A stretch of 5,648 nt of DNA, from contig JAADYZ010000429.1 of NCBI GenBank assembly GCA_010092775.1, positions 1 to 5,648 of the forward strand, written 5' to 3'. Numbering within the stretch: position 1 is the first letter of the stretch; each line of letters begins with the position of its first letter. Below, piece by piece: positions 1 to 5,648 of this stretch. The DNA is from Chloroflexota bacterium. GTDB lineage: Bacteria > Chloroflexota > Anaerolineae > Aggregatilineales > UBA3940. Made by a program: the position numbers and the translations under genes. The notes under the pieces were generated by a model. It was not told where the DNA came from. It worked only from the letters and a program-made list of their open reading frames with translations, and searched no databases.

Positions 1-86
1 AGCGACACAGTGCATTCTCTTTAACTTCAATCGATCATTAGGACTGATGCAGACCTTTGGAATCTAGTTGATTGTGTACATCGTAT

Positions 87-111
87 CAATGTGTTGCACA
101 TATCAACATTG
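87..111. repeat. Small imperfect dyad
   Basis: CAATGTGTTG at 87-96 and CAACATTG at 104-111 are inverted copies with a two-base bulge and a 7-base spacer. Inside it, ATGTG (89-93) and CACAT (97-101) form a second, perfect 5-bp dyad around TTG. It could be a protein-binding site or a weak hairpin. It is short, AT-rich and may be chance. No gene it could control is visible in the window. Confidence 0.25.
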
Positions 112-133
112 TGTTTGGGTTACCAACGGGGAT

Positions 134-388
134 CTAGGTTGCTTCTAACTGCACTGCACTCTGGCCAGCTAACCATAGACTCACGACTAATGTCAAAACA
201 ACACCCCATAGCAAGTATGCGGCGGCTGCGGCAATTTGGTCCGCAGTGGGGGCACAACAATGGATGAACCCTATGGTCATCTGAACAATGTGACATGTTC
301 CTCCTGTCATCGCCCACATGAGGAACTTGAGTGTCTGGCCGTTGCGACACTGATGTCGATGACAAGATATGCCGCATTTGGGTTGCAT
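134..388 (-). CDS. Possible small membrane protein, unknown
   Basis: This 84-residue reading frame on the same strand as the larA-like gene starts 66 bp beyond that gene's stop codon. I do not recognise the family. Cys5, Cys9 and Cys14 cluster in a basic N-terminal segment, and further cysteines are at 32, 44 and 45. Residues about 20-43 are moderately hydrophobic. Residues about 52-75 form a convincing single transmembrane stretch (alanine run, then LLWGVVLTLVVSLWLAG). The start at 388 has no clear Shine-Dalgarno sequence, and another ATG at 395 opens an overlapping frame that looks like noise. In favour: the clean hydrophobic helix, and its position downstream of a gene on the same strand. 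Against: no ribosome-binding site, small size and no family match. It may be a real hypothetical protein, a decayed gene or chance. Confidence 0.3.
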   Translation of the reverse strand: MQPKCGISCHRHQCRNGQTLKFLMWAMTGGTCHIVQMTIGFIHCCAPTADQIAAAAAYLLWGVVLTLVVSLWLAGQSAVQLEAT

Positions 389-454
389 AACACATAACAG
401 CCCGATCGAGGTCTGAGCAAGACCAGTCAGCTCATCCTGCTGGACCCTTCAGGT

Positions 455-1738
455 CTATGATGCGTGCTCCCTTTGATGAGCCAGATAAGGGATGGTTTGC
501 GGGCCCTCAGGGACCACCGCGATCCGGCTTCCATAGCGTTCTTTGAGGTCAGCTAGTGTCGACTCAATATTGCGGCTGGGAGTACACAAGGCCTGCTCGA
601 TCTGACTGTCAGTCAGGCCATCAGCATACACATAAACGTCCGCTTTCAATTGGATCTGTGCCTGAATCTGTACCTGCCACTGATCCTGAGCCTCGAAGCC
701 CGGTTCTGCAATCATCTCGAGTGCCCGTTGAGGGGATCCGGCCTGCTGGAGCAGCTCCGCATACAGACCATGATGAGGCAGGCCATCCTCGCAAGCCGCA
801 GCGATCAGGATGGCACCCCCCTTGCGTAGGATCTGAACCGCTGCGCTCATGCCTTTGACAGCCTGGTATAGGTTCTGATCTAGTGGATAGCCACTGTTGG
901 TGGTAACGACGACATCATAGGGTGCGTCGACCGCAACCATCGCGTGCTCTTTCACGAAGGCGGTTCCCTGTTTGTGAGCGGTCAATAAGTCTCCAGCAAA
1001 GATGCCCGTGATCTCACGTTTATTGTTTAGGGTCACATTCAACAGAAAGTGAGGTTCAGTTCGCAGAGCCATCTCGCACATCTCTTCCCAAATCGGATTG
1101 CCCTCTGTAATGCCCCAGGCGGCATGCGTATGGGAGATCATGCCATAACCGTGATTGGTATAGACGCTCTCAGTCCCTGCCAAGGCTGGTAGCACCGCTT
1201 TCGGCCCACCACTGAAGCCAGCGAAGAAGTGCGGCTCAATGAAGCCCGTCAGGATTTTGAAGGAGGATTCCATGTAGTGTCGGTTGATGCGCACCGGATG
1301 CCCTTTGGAAGTCTGCCCCAACGAGACTAGGCTCGCATCATCGGTACAGTCATGTTGAAGACAGCGATAACGGTCAACAATGGCATTCCCTAACATCTGA
1401 CGAAGTTCGGCGTCGGTTTGGAAGCGATGAGTTCCCAATCCGTTGAGCAGGGTGATGTTTTCTGGTCGCACGCCAGCCTGTTCAAGTTCAGCAGTAAGTA
1501 CCGGCATGATGCGGTCGTTGGGCGTGGGGCGGGTGATGTCTGTATGGACGATGACCACCCGATCATCAGATGTAACAAGCTCTCTCAATGGTGGGGAGTT
1601 GATGGGATGATGGAGTGCATCCCGCAAAGCCTGTGCTTCGTTACCGACGCCTGGAACGAAGGCAGGTCGCAGAATATCAACATCATCTGGTAGGTCAACC
1701 GTCAAACCATCACGACCATAGGCCAGTTCTATGAGCAT
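455..1738 (-). CDS. larA: LarA-family nickel-dependent racemase/epimerase
   Basis: This 427-residue cytoplasmic protein of the LarA superfamily (DUF2088 N-terminal domain plus C-terminal domain) is close to the 424 residues of Lactobacillus plantarum lactate racemase. Such enzymes racemise or epimerise 2-hydroxyacids by hydride transfer to a nickel-pincer nucleotide (NPN). The signature EPHFFAGFSGGPK starts at residue 168. Lys180 corresponds to the lysine that carries NPN, and His196 (in TNHG) to the nickel ligand. His170 and His104 (in GTHR) match the two catalytic histidines. Asp67 and Arg70 (DITRPTP) match the substrate-binding segment, and Tyr291/Lys295 (YQAVK) match Tyr294/Lys298. The spacings between His170, Lys180 and His196 (10 and 16) equal those of the reference enzyme. 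The ATG is preceded by AGGAGAG with a 7-base gap. It is transcribed divergently from uxaC. The family call is firm but the substrate is uncertain: lactate is possible, and a sugar acid is suggested by the neighbours. No larB, larC or larE is in the window. Confidence 0.9.
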   Translation of the reverse strand: MLIELAYGRDGLTVDLPDDVDILRPAFVPGVGNEAQALRDALHHPINSPPLRELVTSDDRVVIVHTDITRPTPNDRIMPVLTAELEQAGVRPENITLLNGLGTHRFQTDAELRQMLGNAIVDRYRCLQHDCTDDASLVSLGQTSKGHPVRINRHYMESSFKILTGFIEPHFFAGFSGGPKAVLPALAGTESVYTNHGYGMISHTHAAWGITEGNPIWEEMCEMALRTEPHFLLNVTLNNKREITGIFAGDLLTAHKQGTAFVKEHAMVAVDAPYDVVVTTNSGYPLDQNLYQAVKGMSAAVQILRKGGAILIAAACEDGLPHHGLYAELLQQAGSPQRALEMIAEPGFEAQDQWQVQIQAQIQLKADVYVYADGLTDSQIEQALCTPSRNIESTLADLKERYGSRIAVVPEGPQTIPYLAHQREHAS

Positions 1739-1745
1739 GGCTGAA

Positions 1746-1752
1746 CTCTCCT
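1746..1752 (-). promoter_or_regulatory. Ribosome-binding site of larA-like gene
   Basis: AGGAGAG on the minus strand, 7 bases before the ATG at 1738, is a near-perfect Shine-Dalgarno sequence. It is the strongest in the window and fixes the start of the gene. Confidence 0.75.
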
Positions 1753-1802
1753 GATAGTGCCATCGACCCTAGGGGGCAGTAGCAACCGCTTGGGGATGGT
1801 AG

Positions 1803-1831
1803 GTCAAGGCGCTAAATCAAAGCGCGTTGAC
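1803..1831. promoter_or_regulatory. 29-bp interrupted palindrome, likely operator
   Basis: The left arm GTCAAGGCGCT (1803-1813) and right arm AGCGCGTTGAC (1821-1831) are inverted copies, with 10 of 11 positions matching around a 7-base centre (AAATCAA). It begins 65 bases upstream of the larA-like ATG. It covers the predicted transcription start of that gene (about 1829), where a bound repressor would block initiation. Neither strand has a T-tract after it, so it is not an intrinsic terminator. A structured mRNA leader is the main alternative to an operator. No regulator gene is in the window, so the binding protein is unknown. Confidence 0.6.
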
Positions 1832-1835
1832 GCCA

Positions 1836-1864
1836 ACTATAGCCTGACCTCCGATGAACTTCAA
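1836..1864 (-). promoter_or_regulatory. Predicted sigma-70-type promoter of larA-like gene
   Basis: On the minus strand, TTGAAG (1859-1864, 4 of 6 to the -35 consensus) and TATAGT (1836-1841, 5 of 6 to the -10 consensus) are separated by exactly 17 bases. Transcription would start near 1829, giving a leader of about 90 bases that begins inside the palindrome at 1803-1831. Confidence 0.55.
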
Positions 1865-1937
1865 TTCGACACGCCACTTCCTGCTTCTGCACAGTAACAT
1901 CAAGGCCAAGGATGCCAGAGCACACATCTTTCAGCTT

Positions 1938-1966
1938 CTGATACTATGCGCAAAATGGGATACAAT
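1938..1966 (+). promoter_or_regulatory. Predicted sigma-70-type promoter of uxaC operon
   Basis: CTGATA (1938-1943, 4 of 6 to TTGACA) and TACAAT (1961-1966, 5 of 6 to TATAAT) are spaced by 17 bases. The predicted start near 1973 would give a leader of about 100 bases before the uxaC ATG at 2072. It is the best candidate I found by eye upstream of uxaC. Confidence 0.5.
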
Positions 1967-1970
1967 CTCG

Positions 1971-2050
1971 GACTGCCTCGATGCACTCAAGAAAACGCAA
2001 TGATAGTCTACGTCCTCAGGGTGCTTGATAGGTCCAAAGCCAAGGCAGTC
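1971..2050 (+). repeat. Long-range inverted repeat in uxaC leader
   Basis: GACTGCCT (1971-1978) and AGGCAGTC (2043-2050) are perfect 8-base inverted copies 64 bases apart. They span nearly the whole predicted untranslated leader, and the right arm ends 21 bases before the ATG. If transcribed from about 1973, most of the left arm lies at the extreme 5' end, so pairing would close the leader into one large loop. I see no known riboswitch class in it. Chance is a real possibility for 8 bases over this distance. Confidence 0.3.
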
Positions 2051-2071
2051 AGACTAGCGAAAGAGTGACGC

Positions 2072-3499
2072 ATGACGCAGCCGTCGCCCAATTTGCTCAA
2101 CCCAGATCGTTATTTCGACACGGATCCTGCCCAGAGGAGGGTGGCCCGTGAGCTTTACGAGGCCAGTGCCAAGCTGCCGATTGTCAGCCCCCACGGCCAC
2201 GTGCTGCCAGAATGGTTCAGTGATCCAGGGGCGTCATTCGGTTCGCCGACTGAGTTGCTGATCATCCCGGATCATTACGTCTTCCGTATGCTTTATTCAC
2301 AGGGCATTACATTAGATAGGCTGGGCGTCCCGACCCGCGATGGCTCCCCAACAGAGACCGATCATCGCAAAATCTGGCAGCTCTTCGCTGATCACTTCTA
2401 CCTTTTCCGCGGCACGCCCACCGGCATGTGGCTTACCCAGGAATTGGTTGAGGTCTTCGCCGTGGATGAAAAGCTGAGCAGCCACAATGCTCAGGATATC
2501 TACACTCATATTGAAGCCAGGCTAGCTGAAGCGGCCTTCAAACCGCGCGCCCTCTTTGATCGCTTCAATATCGAGGTCCTGTGTACAACAGACCCCGCCA
2601 ACAGTCGGCTTGAGCACCACCAGGCGATCCGTGATTCGGATTGGGGTGGAGCCATCCGGCCCACCTTTCGACCCGATGGCGTTGTTCATCTGCTGGTGAA
2701 AGGTTGGCAGGCTAACATCATAGCGCTGAGCGAAGCCTCAGGCATCAATGTGACCTCCTATGCCAACTTCCTGCATGCTCTAATGCAGCAGCGAGAGCAC
2801 TTCAAGGCACTTGGTGCCACAGCAACGGATCATGCTGCCGAAACTGCCCATACAACCATACTCAGCGAGAGTGAGGCTGAAGCCATTTTCCAGCGTGCTT
2901 TGCGCCAAGAGGCTAGCGAAGCTGATGCCCGTGCCTTTGTAGGGCATATGCTCACTAAGAGCGCGGAAATGAGTATTGAAGATGGGCTGGTGATGCAGCT
3001 CCATGTCGGTTCGATCCGCAATCACAACAGCTTGATCTTCCAACGCTTCGGCCCTGACAAAGGCTGCGATATACCACATCGGGTTGATTTCACCCACAGC
3101 CTCCGCCCCTTGTTGGAACGGGTGGGTAACCATACTGATCTCACCCTCATCCTGTTCACCCTGGATGAATCGGCTTATGCGCGCGAGCTGGCTCCACTGG
3201 CTGGGCATTATCCTATCCTAAAACTGGGGCCACCCTGGTGGTTCCACGACAGTCTAAATGGTATGGCTCGCTACTTTGACCAGGTAATGGAGACTACCGG
3301 GCTGCATAATACGGTGGGGTTCAACGACGACACCCGCGCTTTTCCCTCGATCCCCGCTCGACATGATGTGTGGCGGCGGGCCAGTGCCAACTGGATCGCA
3401 GGAATGGTCGTGCGTGGGATTGTCGACCTGGAAGATGCTTATGAGATGAATCTTGATTTAGCCTATCGGCTAGCGAAGACCGCCTATCGGCTGGATTGA
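2072..3499 (+). CDS. uxaC: Glucuronate isomerase (uronate isomerase)
   Basis: This 475-residue cytoplasmic enzyme of the amidohydrolase superfamily is near the 470 residues of E. coli UxaC. It isomerises D-glucuronate to D-fructuronate, and usually also D-galacturonate to D-tagaturonate, at the head of the hexuronate pathway. Visible family landmarks in order are SPHGH (His41 and His43, the metal HxH pair), DHYVFR at 67-72, CTTDP at 171-175, PTFRPD at 197-202, TDHA around 252-255, QLHVGSIRN at 309-317, DIP at 333-335, LGPPWWFHD at 385-393, and the C-terminal DDTRAF (Asp420, the expected catalytic Asp) followed by RHDVWRR at 430-436. The C-terminal block reads GFNDDTRAF where classical enzymes have roughly GMLTDSRSF, so it is a divergent branch with the key Asp and Arg kept. 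The ATG has only a weak ribosome-binding site (GAAAGAG, 6-base gap). It is the first gene of a uxaC-uxuB-larA-like operon, with uxuB starting 35 bp after its stop. Confidence 0.93.
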   Translation: MTQPSPNLLNPDRYFDTDPAQRRVARELYEASAKLPIVSPHGHVLPEWFSDPGASFGSPTELLIIPDHYVFRMLYSQGITLDRLGVPTRDGSPTETDHRKIWQLFADHFYLFRGTPTGMWLTQELVEVFAVDEKLSSHNAQDIYTHIEARLAEAAFKPRALFDRFNIEVLCTTDPANSRLEHHQAIRDSDWGGAIRPTFRPDGVVHLLVKGWQANIIALSEASGINVTSYANFLHALMQQREHFKALGATATDHAAETAHTTILSESEAEAIFQRALRQEASEADARAFVGHMLTKSAEMSIEDGLVMQLHVGSIRNHNSLIFQRFGPDKGCDIPHRVDFTHSLRPLLERVGNHTDLTLILFTLDESAYARELAPLAGHYPILKLGPPWWFHDSLNGMARYFDQVMETTGLHNTVGFNDDTRAFPSIPARHDVWRRASANWIAGMVVRGIVDLEDAYEMNLDLAYRLAKTAYRLD

Positions 3500-3520
3500 G
3501 ACGGCGTCAAGCGCAACCAA

Positions 3521-3526
3521 GAGAGG
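3521..3526 (+). promoter_or_regulatory. Ribosome-binding site deciding the uxuB start
   Basis: GAGAGG lies 8 bases before the ATG at 3535. It supports that start over the in-frame TTG at 3496, which overlaps the uxaC stop and has no Shine-Dalgarno sequence. Confidence 0.6.
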
Positions 3527-3534
3527 TATTTGAG

Positions 3535-4365
3535 ATGGACTTGAAGGACATCAGTAGAGGCTATGACTTTACCGGGCGGACAGCCGCCATCACGGGAGGG
3601 GCGGGCCTGATCGGTGGCGAAATAGCCCGCGCCTTGGGGAGTTGTGGCGCCAATGTTGCGATTCTTGATCGTGATCCGGAGCGCGCTGACCGCTTGATTG
3701 ATATGCTGGGCTGTGATCCAAACTGCTCGGCGATCGTCTTTGCCGATGTTCTCAAGCGTGACACCTTAGTCAGAGCCGAGGCTGTGATCCGTGAAAGACT
3801 CGGACCCGTTGACATTCTGATCAATGCGGCTGGAGGGAATGCCGCTAGGGCGACGACCAGGCCTGAGCAGAGCTTGTTCGATCTGGATGAAGCAGCGATT
3901 CGAGAGACCATCGAGCTCAACACCATGGGCACCATAGAACCCTGTCGCGTCTTTGGCAAAGGCATGGCTGAGCGAGGCGAGGGGGTCATCCTCAACATCT
4001 CGTCGATGACAGCCTTGCGCCCTCTCTCGCGGGTTGTCGCCTATTCAGCGGCCAAGGCAGCGATCAGTAACTTCACTCAGTGGCTTGCTGTACATATGGC
4101 CCAGGAGTATTCACCTCAAATACGTGTGAACGCCATTGCGCCAGGTTTTCTGATTGGCAAGCAGAATCGCGACCTGCTGCTCAATCCTGATGGTAGTCTG
4201 ACCCCTCGTGGACAGACCATCATTGACCAGACCCCACTGGGGCGCTTTGGTGAGCCTGAAGAACTGCTAGGGGCGGTTCTTTGGTTGCTCTCCCCGCTGT
4301 CTGGCTTTGTCACTGGGGCGGTCGTCCCGCTTGACGGCGGTTTCTCGGCTTACAGCGGCGTGTGA
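3535..4365 (+). CDS. uxuB: D-mannonate oxidoreductase, SDR type
   Basis: This 276-residue classical short-chain dehydrogenase reduces D-fructuronate to D-mannonate, the step after UxaC. It is of the Bacillus YjmF/UxuB kind, unrelated in fold to the larger long-chain E. coli UxuB. The nucleotide-binding motif TGGAGLIG is at 20-27. Asp45 at the end of the second strand suggests a preference for NAD over NADP. Asp71 contacts adenine in the family. NAAG is at 97-100 and Asn129 is the family catalytic Asn. Ser157, Tyr170 and Lys174 (YSAAK) form the catalytic set with normal spacing. The segment RVNAIAPGF, then KQNRDLL, TPRGQTIID, GRFGEPEELLG and the C-terminal DGGFSAYSGV are what I know from SDR mannonate oxidoreductases, and they make the substrate call better than generic. 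The start is at the ATG with GAGAGG upstream; a TTG at 3496 would add 13 residues. Tagaturonate reduction is the main alternative. Confidence 0.88.
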   Translation: MDLKDISRGYDFTGRTAAITGGAGLIGGEIARALGSCGANVAILDRDPERADRLIDMLGCDPNCSAIVFADVLKRDTLVRAEAVIRERLGPVDILINAAGGNAARATTRPEQSLFDLDEAAIRETIELNTMGTIEPCRVFGKGMAERGEGVILNISSMTALRPLSRVVAYSAAKAAISNFTQWLAVHMAQEYSPQIRVNAIAPGFLIGKQNRDLLLNPDGSLTPRGQTIIDQTPLGRFGEPEELLGAVLWLLSPLSGFVTGAVVPLDGGFSAYSGV

Positions 4366-4376
4366 TCGGCAGAGCG

Positions 4377-5648
4377 ATGAAACAGGTGAGTCAACTCGTC
4401 GGGTTCGGCTATGTGGATCGCTTCCTCAAGGACGAGGAAATCAGAACACTCTTGACGGCGTTCTTTGAACGTTACCCGATGTCGGACAAAAGGGTGCTCT
4501 TCATCATTCCGGATAGCACACGAACTGCCCCAGTAGATCGTATTTTCCGCGTGATTCAGCAGCTCATTGGCCACCAAGTGTCTGCGCTGGATTACCTGGT
4601 CGCTTTGGGCACACATCCACTGATGAGCGAAGAAGCGCTCAATCGACTGGTCGGTGTCAGCTCGGAAGAGCGACGGTCAGCTTTTCAGGGCATCAACATC
4701 TGGAATCACCGATGGGATCAACCAGAGACCTTTGTAGAGGTGGGGAAGATCTCCGCTACCGAAACGGAAGAACTGAGCGATGGCCGCCTATCGGTCGAAG
4801 TTCTTATCAGGGTCAATCGCTTGCTTCTGGATTATGATCAACTGATTGTCTTGGGTCCTGTCTTCCCACATGAAGTGGCTGGATTCTCCGGTGGAAGCAA
4901 GTACTTCTTTCCAGGCGTGAGTGGGCCTGAAGTGATCAACTTCACTCATTGGCTTGGTGCACTTGAGACAAGCTATGCTAGCATTGGTGTGGCTGATACC
5001 GCCGTACGCCGCACGATAGAGCGGGCGGCGGCGGCGATTCCTGTTCCAAAGCTGGCGCTCTGCCTCGTGACGACTCATGAGGGCCTGGCGGGTATCTATG
5101 CTGGTGAGATTCAGGAGGCCTGGCGTGCGGCCATTGAGCTTTCCAAACGCCACCACATTCGCTACATCGCTAAACCTGTTCAGCGCGTCTTGTCGGTGCT
5201 TCCTGAGATGTACGACGATTTATGGACAGGCGCCAAAGGGATGTACAAGCTAGAGGCCGTTGTTGCCGATGGCGGCGAGATCATGATCTACGCCCCGCAT
5301 ATCAGCGAAGTTTCCTACACGCATGGGGCTATGCTCGATGAAATTGGCTATCACGTCCGTGATTACTTCGTTAAGCAGTGGGATCAATTCAAGCATTATC
5401 CCTGGGGTGTTCTGGCTCACTCAACTCATGTGAGTGGGCTGGGTGACTATGTGGATGGCCAGGAAACACGGCGCATTAAAGTGACCTTGGCTACCGGCAT
5501 CTCGCAGGAGCGCTGCACCCGGTTGAACCTGGGCTATTGCGACCCAAAGACGATCAACCCTGCCGAATGGGCCGACCGGGAGAGCGAAGGTGTCTTGCTC
5601 GTTCCACATGCGGGTGAGGTGCTTTATCGCTTGCGTGAGGGTGAGGAC
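4377..5648 (+). CDS. Divergent LarA-family epimerase, cut by window end
   Basis: This open frame runs from ATG 4377 off the right edge (424 codons, no stop). The final segment resembles the family C-terminus, so little is probably missing. It belongs to the DUF2088/LarA superfamily of nickel-pincer 2-hydroxyacid racemases and epimerases. PHEVAGFSGGSK starts at 164: His165, cofactor lysine Lys175 and nickel-ligand His191 (FTHW) keep the exact 10 and 16 spacings of lactate racemase. DSTRTAP (Asp46, Arg49) and GTH (His80) are also kept. Differences from the upstream paralogue: the N-terminus is about 25 residues shorter, the Tyr-Gln of YQAVK is Trp283-Thr284 (WTGAK, Lys287 kept), and the C-terminal half has its own motifs (YAPHISEVSYTHG at 305-317, LAHSTHVSGLGDY at 346-358). 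It starts 11 bp after uxuB. A GTG at 4362 overlapping the uxuB stop is an alternative start; both have poor ribosome-binding sites, suggesting translational coupling. Family certain; a role as D-mannonate/D-gluconate 2-epimerase is inferred from the operon. Confidence 0.85.
   Translation, partial: MKQVSQLVGFGYVDRFLKDEEIRTLLTAFFERYPMSDKRVLFIIPDSTRTAPVDRIFRVIQQLIGHQVSALDYLVALGTHPLMSEEALNRLVGVSSEERRSAFQGINIWNHRWDQPETFVEVGKISATETEELSDGRLSVEVLIRVNRLLLDYDQLIVLGPVFPHEVAGFSGGSKYFFPGVSGPEVINFTHWLGALETSYASIGVADTAVRRTIERAAAAIPVPKLALCLVTTHEGLAGIYAGEIQEAWRAAIELSKRHHIRYIAKPVQRVLSVLPEMYDDLWTGAKGMYKLEAVVADGGEIMIYAPHISEVSYTHGAMLDEIGYHVRDYFVKQWDQFKHYPWGVLAHSTHVSGLGDYVDGQETRRIKVTLATGISQERCTRLNLGYCDPKTINPAEWADRESEGVLLVPHAGEVLYRLREGED

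Larger units (their letters stand above)
1..454. other. Left-end region, mostly non-coding
   Basis: This stretch lies downstream of the minus-strand larA-like gene. The first 130 bases are visibly richer in A and T than the rest and contain no convincing ORF, RNA gene or insertion-sequence end. A doubtful minus-strand ORF of 84 codons (134-388) and a small imperfect dyad (87-111) are listed separately. A weak hairpin at 423-443 (CCAGTCAG / CTGCTGG, one bulged base, 6-base loop) could help end transcription of the larA-like gene, but no T-tract follows it. Nothing else was recognised. Confidence 0.5.
1739..2071. other. Divergent intergenic control region
   Basis: These 333 bases separate the minus-strand larA-like gene from the plus-strand uxaC operon. 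They contain no credible ORF. They hold the larA-like ribosome-binding site, a 29-bp interrupted palindrome (1803-1831), a minus-strand promoter (1836-1864), a plus-strand promoter (1938-1966) and an approximately 100-base uxaC leader with a long-range inverted repeat. Each is listed separately. The layout suggests that both transcription units answer to a common signal, which is inference. Confidence 0.75.

Noticed and set aside
120..395. 91-codon minus-strand frame overlapping the 84-codon membrane ORF
   Set aside because: It has no hydrophobic segment or domain and low-complexity Ser/Arg/His/Cys content. The other frame is the better candidate.
423..443. Hairpin after the larA-like stop codon as an intrinsic terminator
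   Set aside because: The stem has a bulge and only 7 pairs, and no T-tract follows on the minus strand.
556..858. 100-codon plus-strand open frame inside the larA-like gene
   Set aside because: It is fully antisense to a strongly supported gene, has a Pro/Ser/Arg/His-rich composition typical of a shadow frame, and has no recognisable domain.
1767..1774. CCCTAGGG 8-bp perfect palindrome in the larA-like leader
   Set aside because: It is too short to call a site alone, and nothing around it extends the symmetry.
2780..3208. 142-codon minus-strand open frame within uxaC
   Set aside because: It is antisense to conserved UxaC motifs, with no family features and no ribosome-binding site evidence.
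3496..3534. TTG start for uxuB overlapping the uxaC stop
   Set aside because: The extra 13 residues are Arg/Gln/Pro-rich and unlike an SDR N-terminus, while the ATG at 3535 has a good ribosome-binding site.
3561..3998. 145-codon minus-strand open frame within uxuB
   Set aside because: It is Ser/Arg/Pro/Ala-rich and exactly opposite the SDR catalytic core: a classic antisense shadow.
4788..5156. 122-codon minus-strand open frame, and others at 4350-4616 and 5421-5609
   Set aside because: All lie opposite the second LarA-family gene, which runs open through the window edge with conserved motifs.

Overview
The window carries part of a sugar-acid (hexuronate) catabolic locus from a bacterium with moderate GC content (mid-50s percent by eye). 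Four confident genes are arranged around one divergent control region. The class of UxaC and UxuB, together with two DUF2088/LarA proteins, would suit a soil or compost saprophyte. Chloroflexota (for example a Ktedonobacteria-like organism) is my best guess, but this is an impression from protein style and nothing in the window proves it.

Layout: positions 1-454 are mostly non-coding and comparatively AT-rich at the left end. They hold one doubtful 84-residue membrane-protein ORF on the minus strand. Positions 455-1738 (minus) encode a full-length LarA-family nickel-pincer racemase/epimerase with every key catalytic residue of lactate racemase. Positions 1739-2071 form a 333-bp divergent regulatory region. 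It has a good sigma-70-type promoter on each strand and a 29-bp interrupted palindrome that sits on the predicted transcription start of the larA-like gene. Positions 2072-3499 (plus) encode glucuronate isomerase UxaC. Positions 3535-4365 encode an SDR-type D-mannonate oxidoreductase (fructuronate reductase, UxuB). Position 4377 to the window end encodes a second, divergent LarA-family protein, cut by the edge after 424 codons and probably nearly complete.

How they work together: UxaC isomerises D-glucuronate to D-fructuronate, and UxuB reduces this to D-mannonate with NAD(P)H. The next gene, 11 bp downstream in the same operon, is not the usual mannonate dehydratase (uxuA) but a LarA paralogue. 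LarA-superfamily enzymes invert the hydroxyl-bearing C2 of 2-hydroxyacids, and D-gluconate 2-epimerases are known in this superfamily. The most interesting reading is therefore that the second LarA protein interconverts D-mannonate and D-gluconate, linking glucuronate breakdown to gluconate metabolism. This is inference and uxuA could lie outside the window. The nickel-pincer cofactor biosynthesis genes larB, larC and larE are not in the window and must be elsewhere if these enzymes are active.
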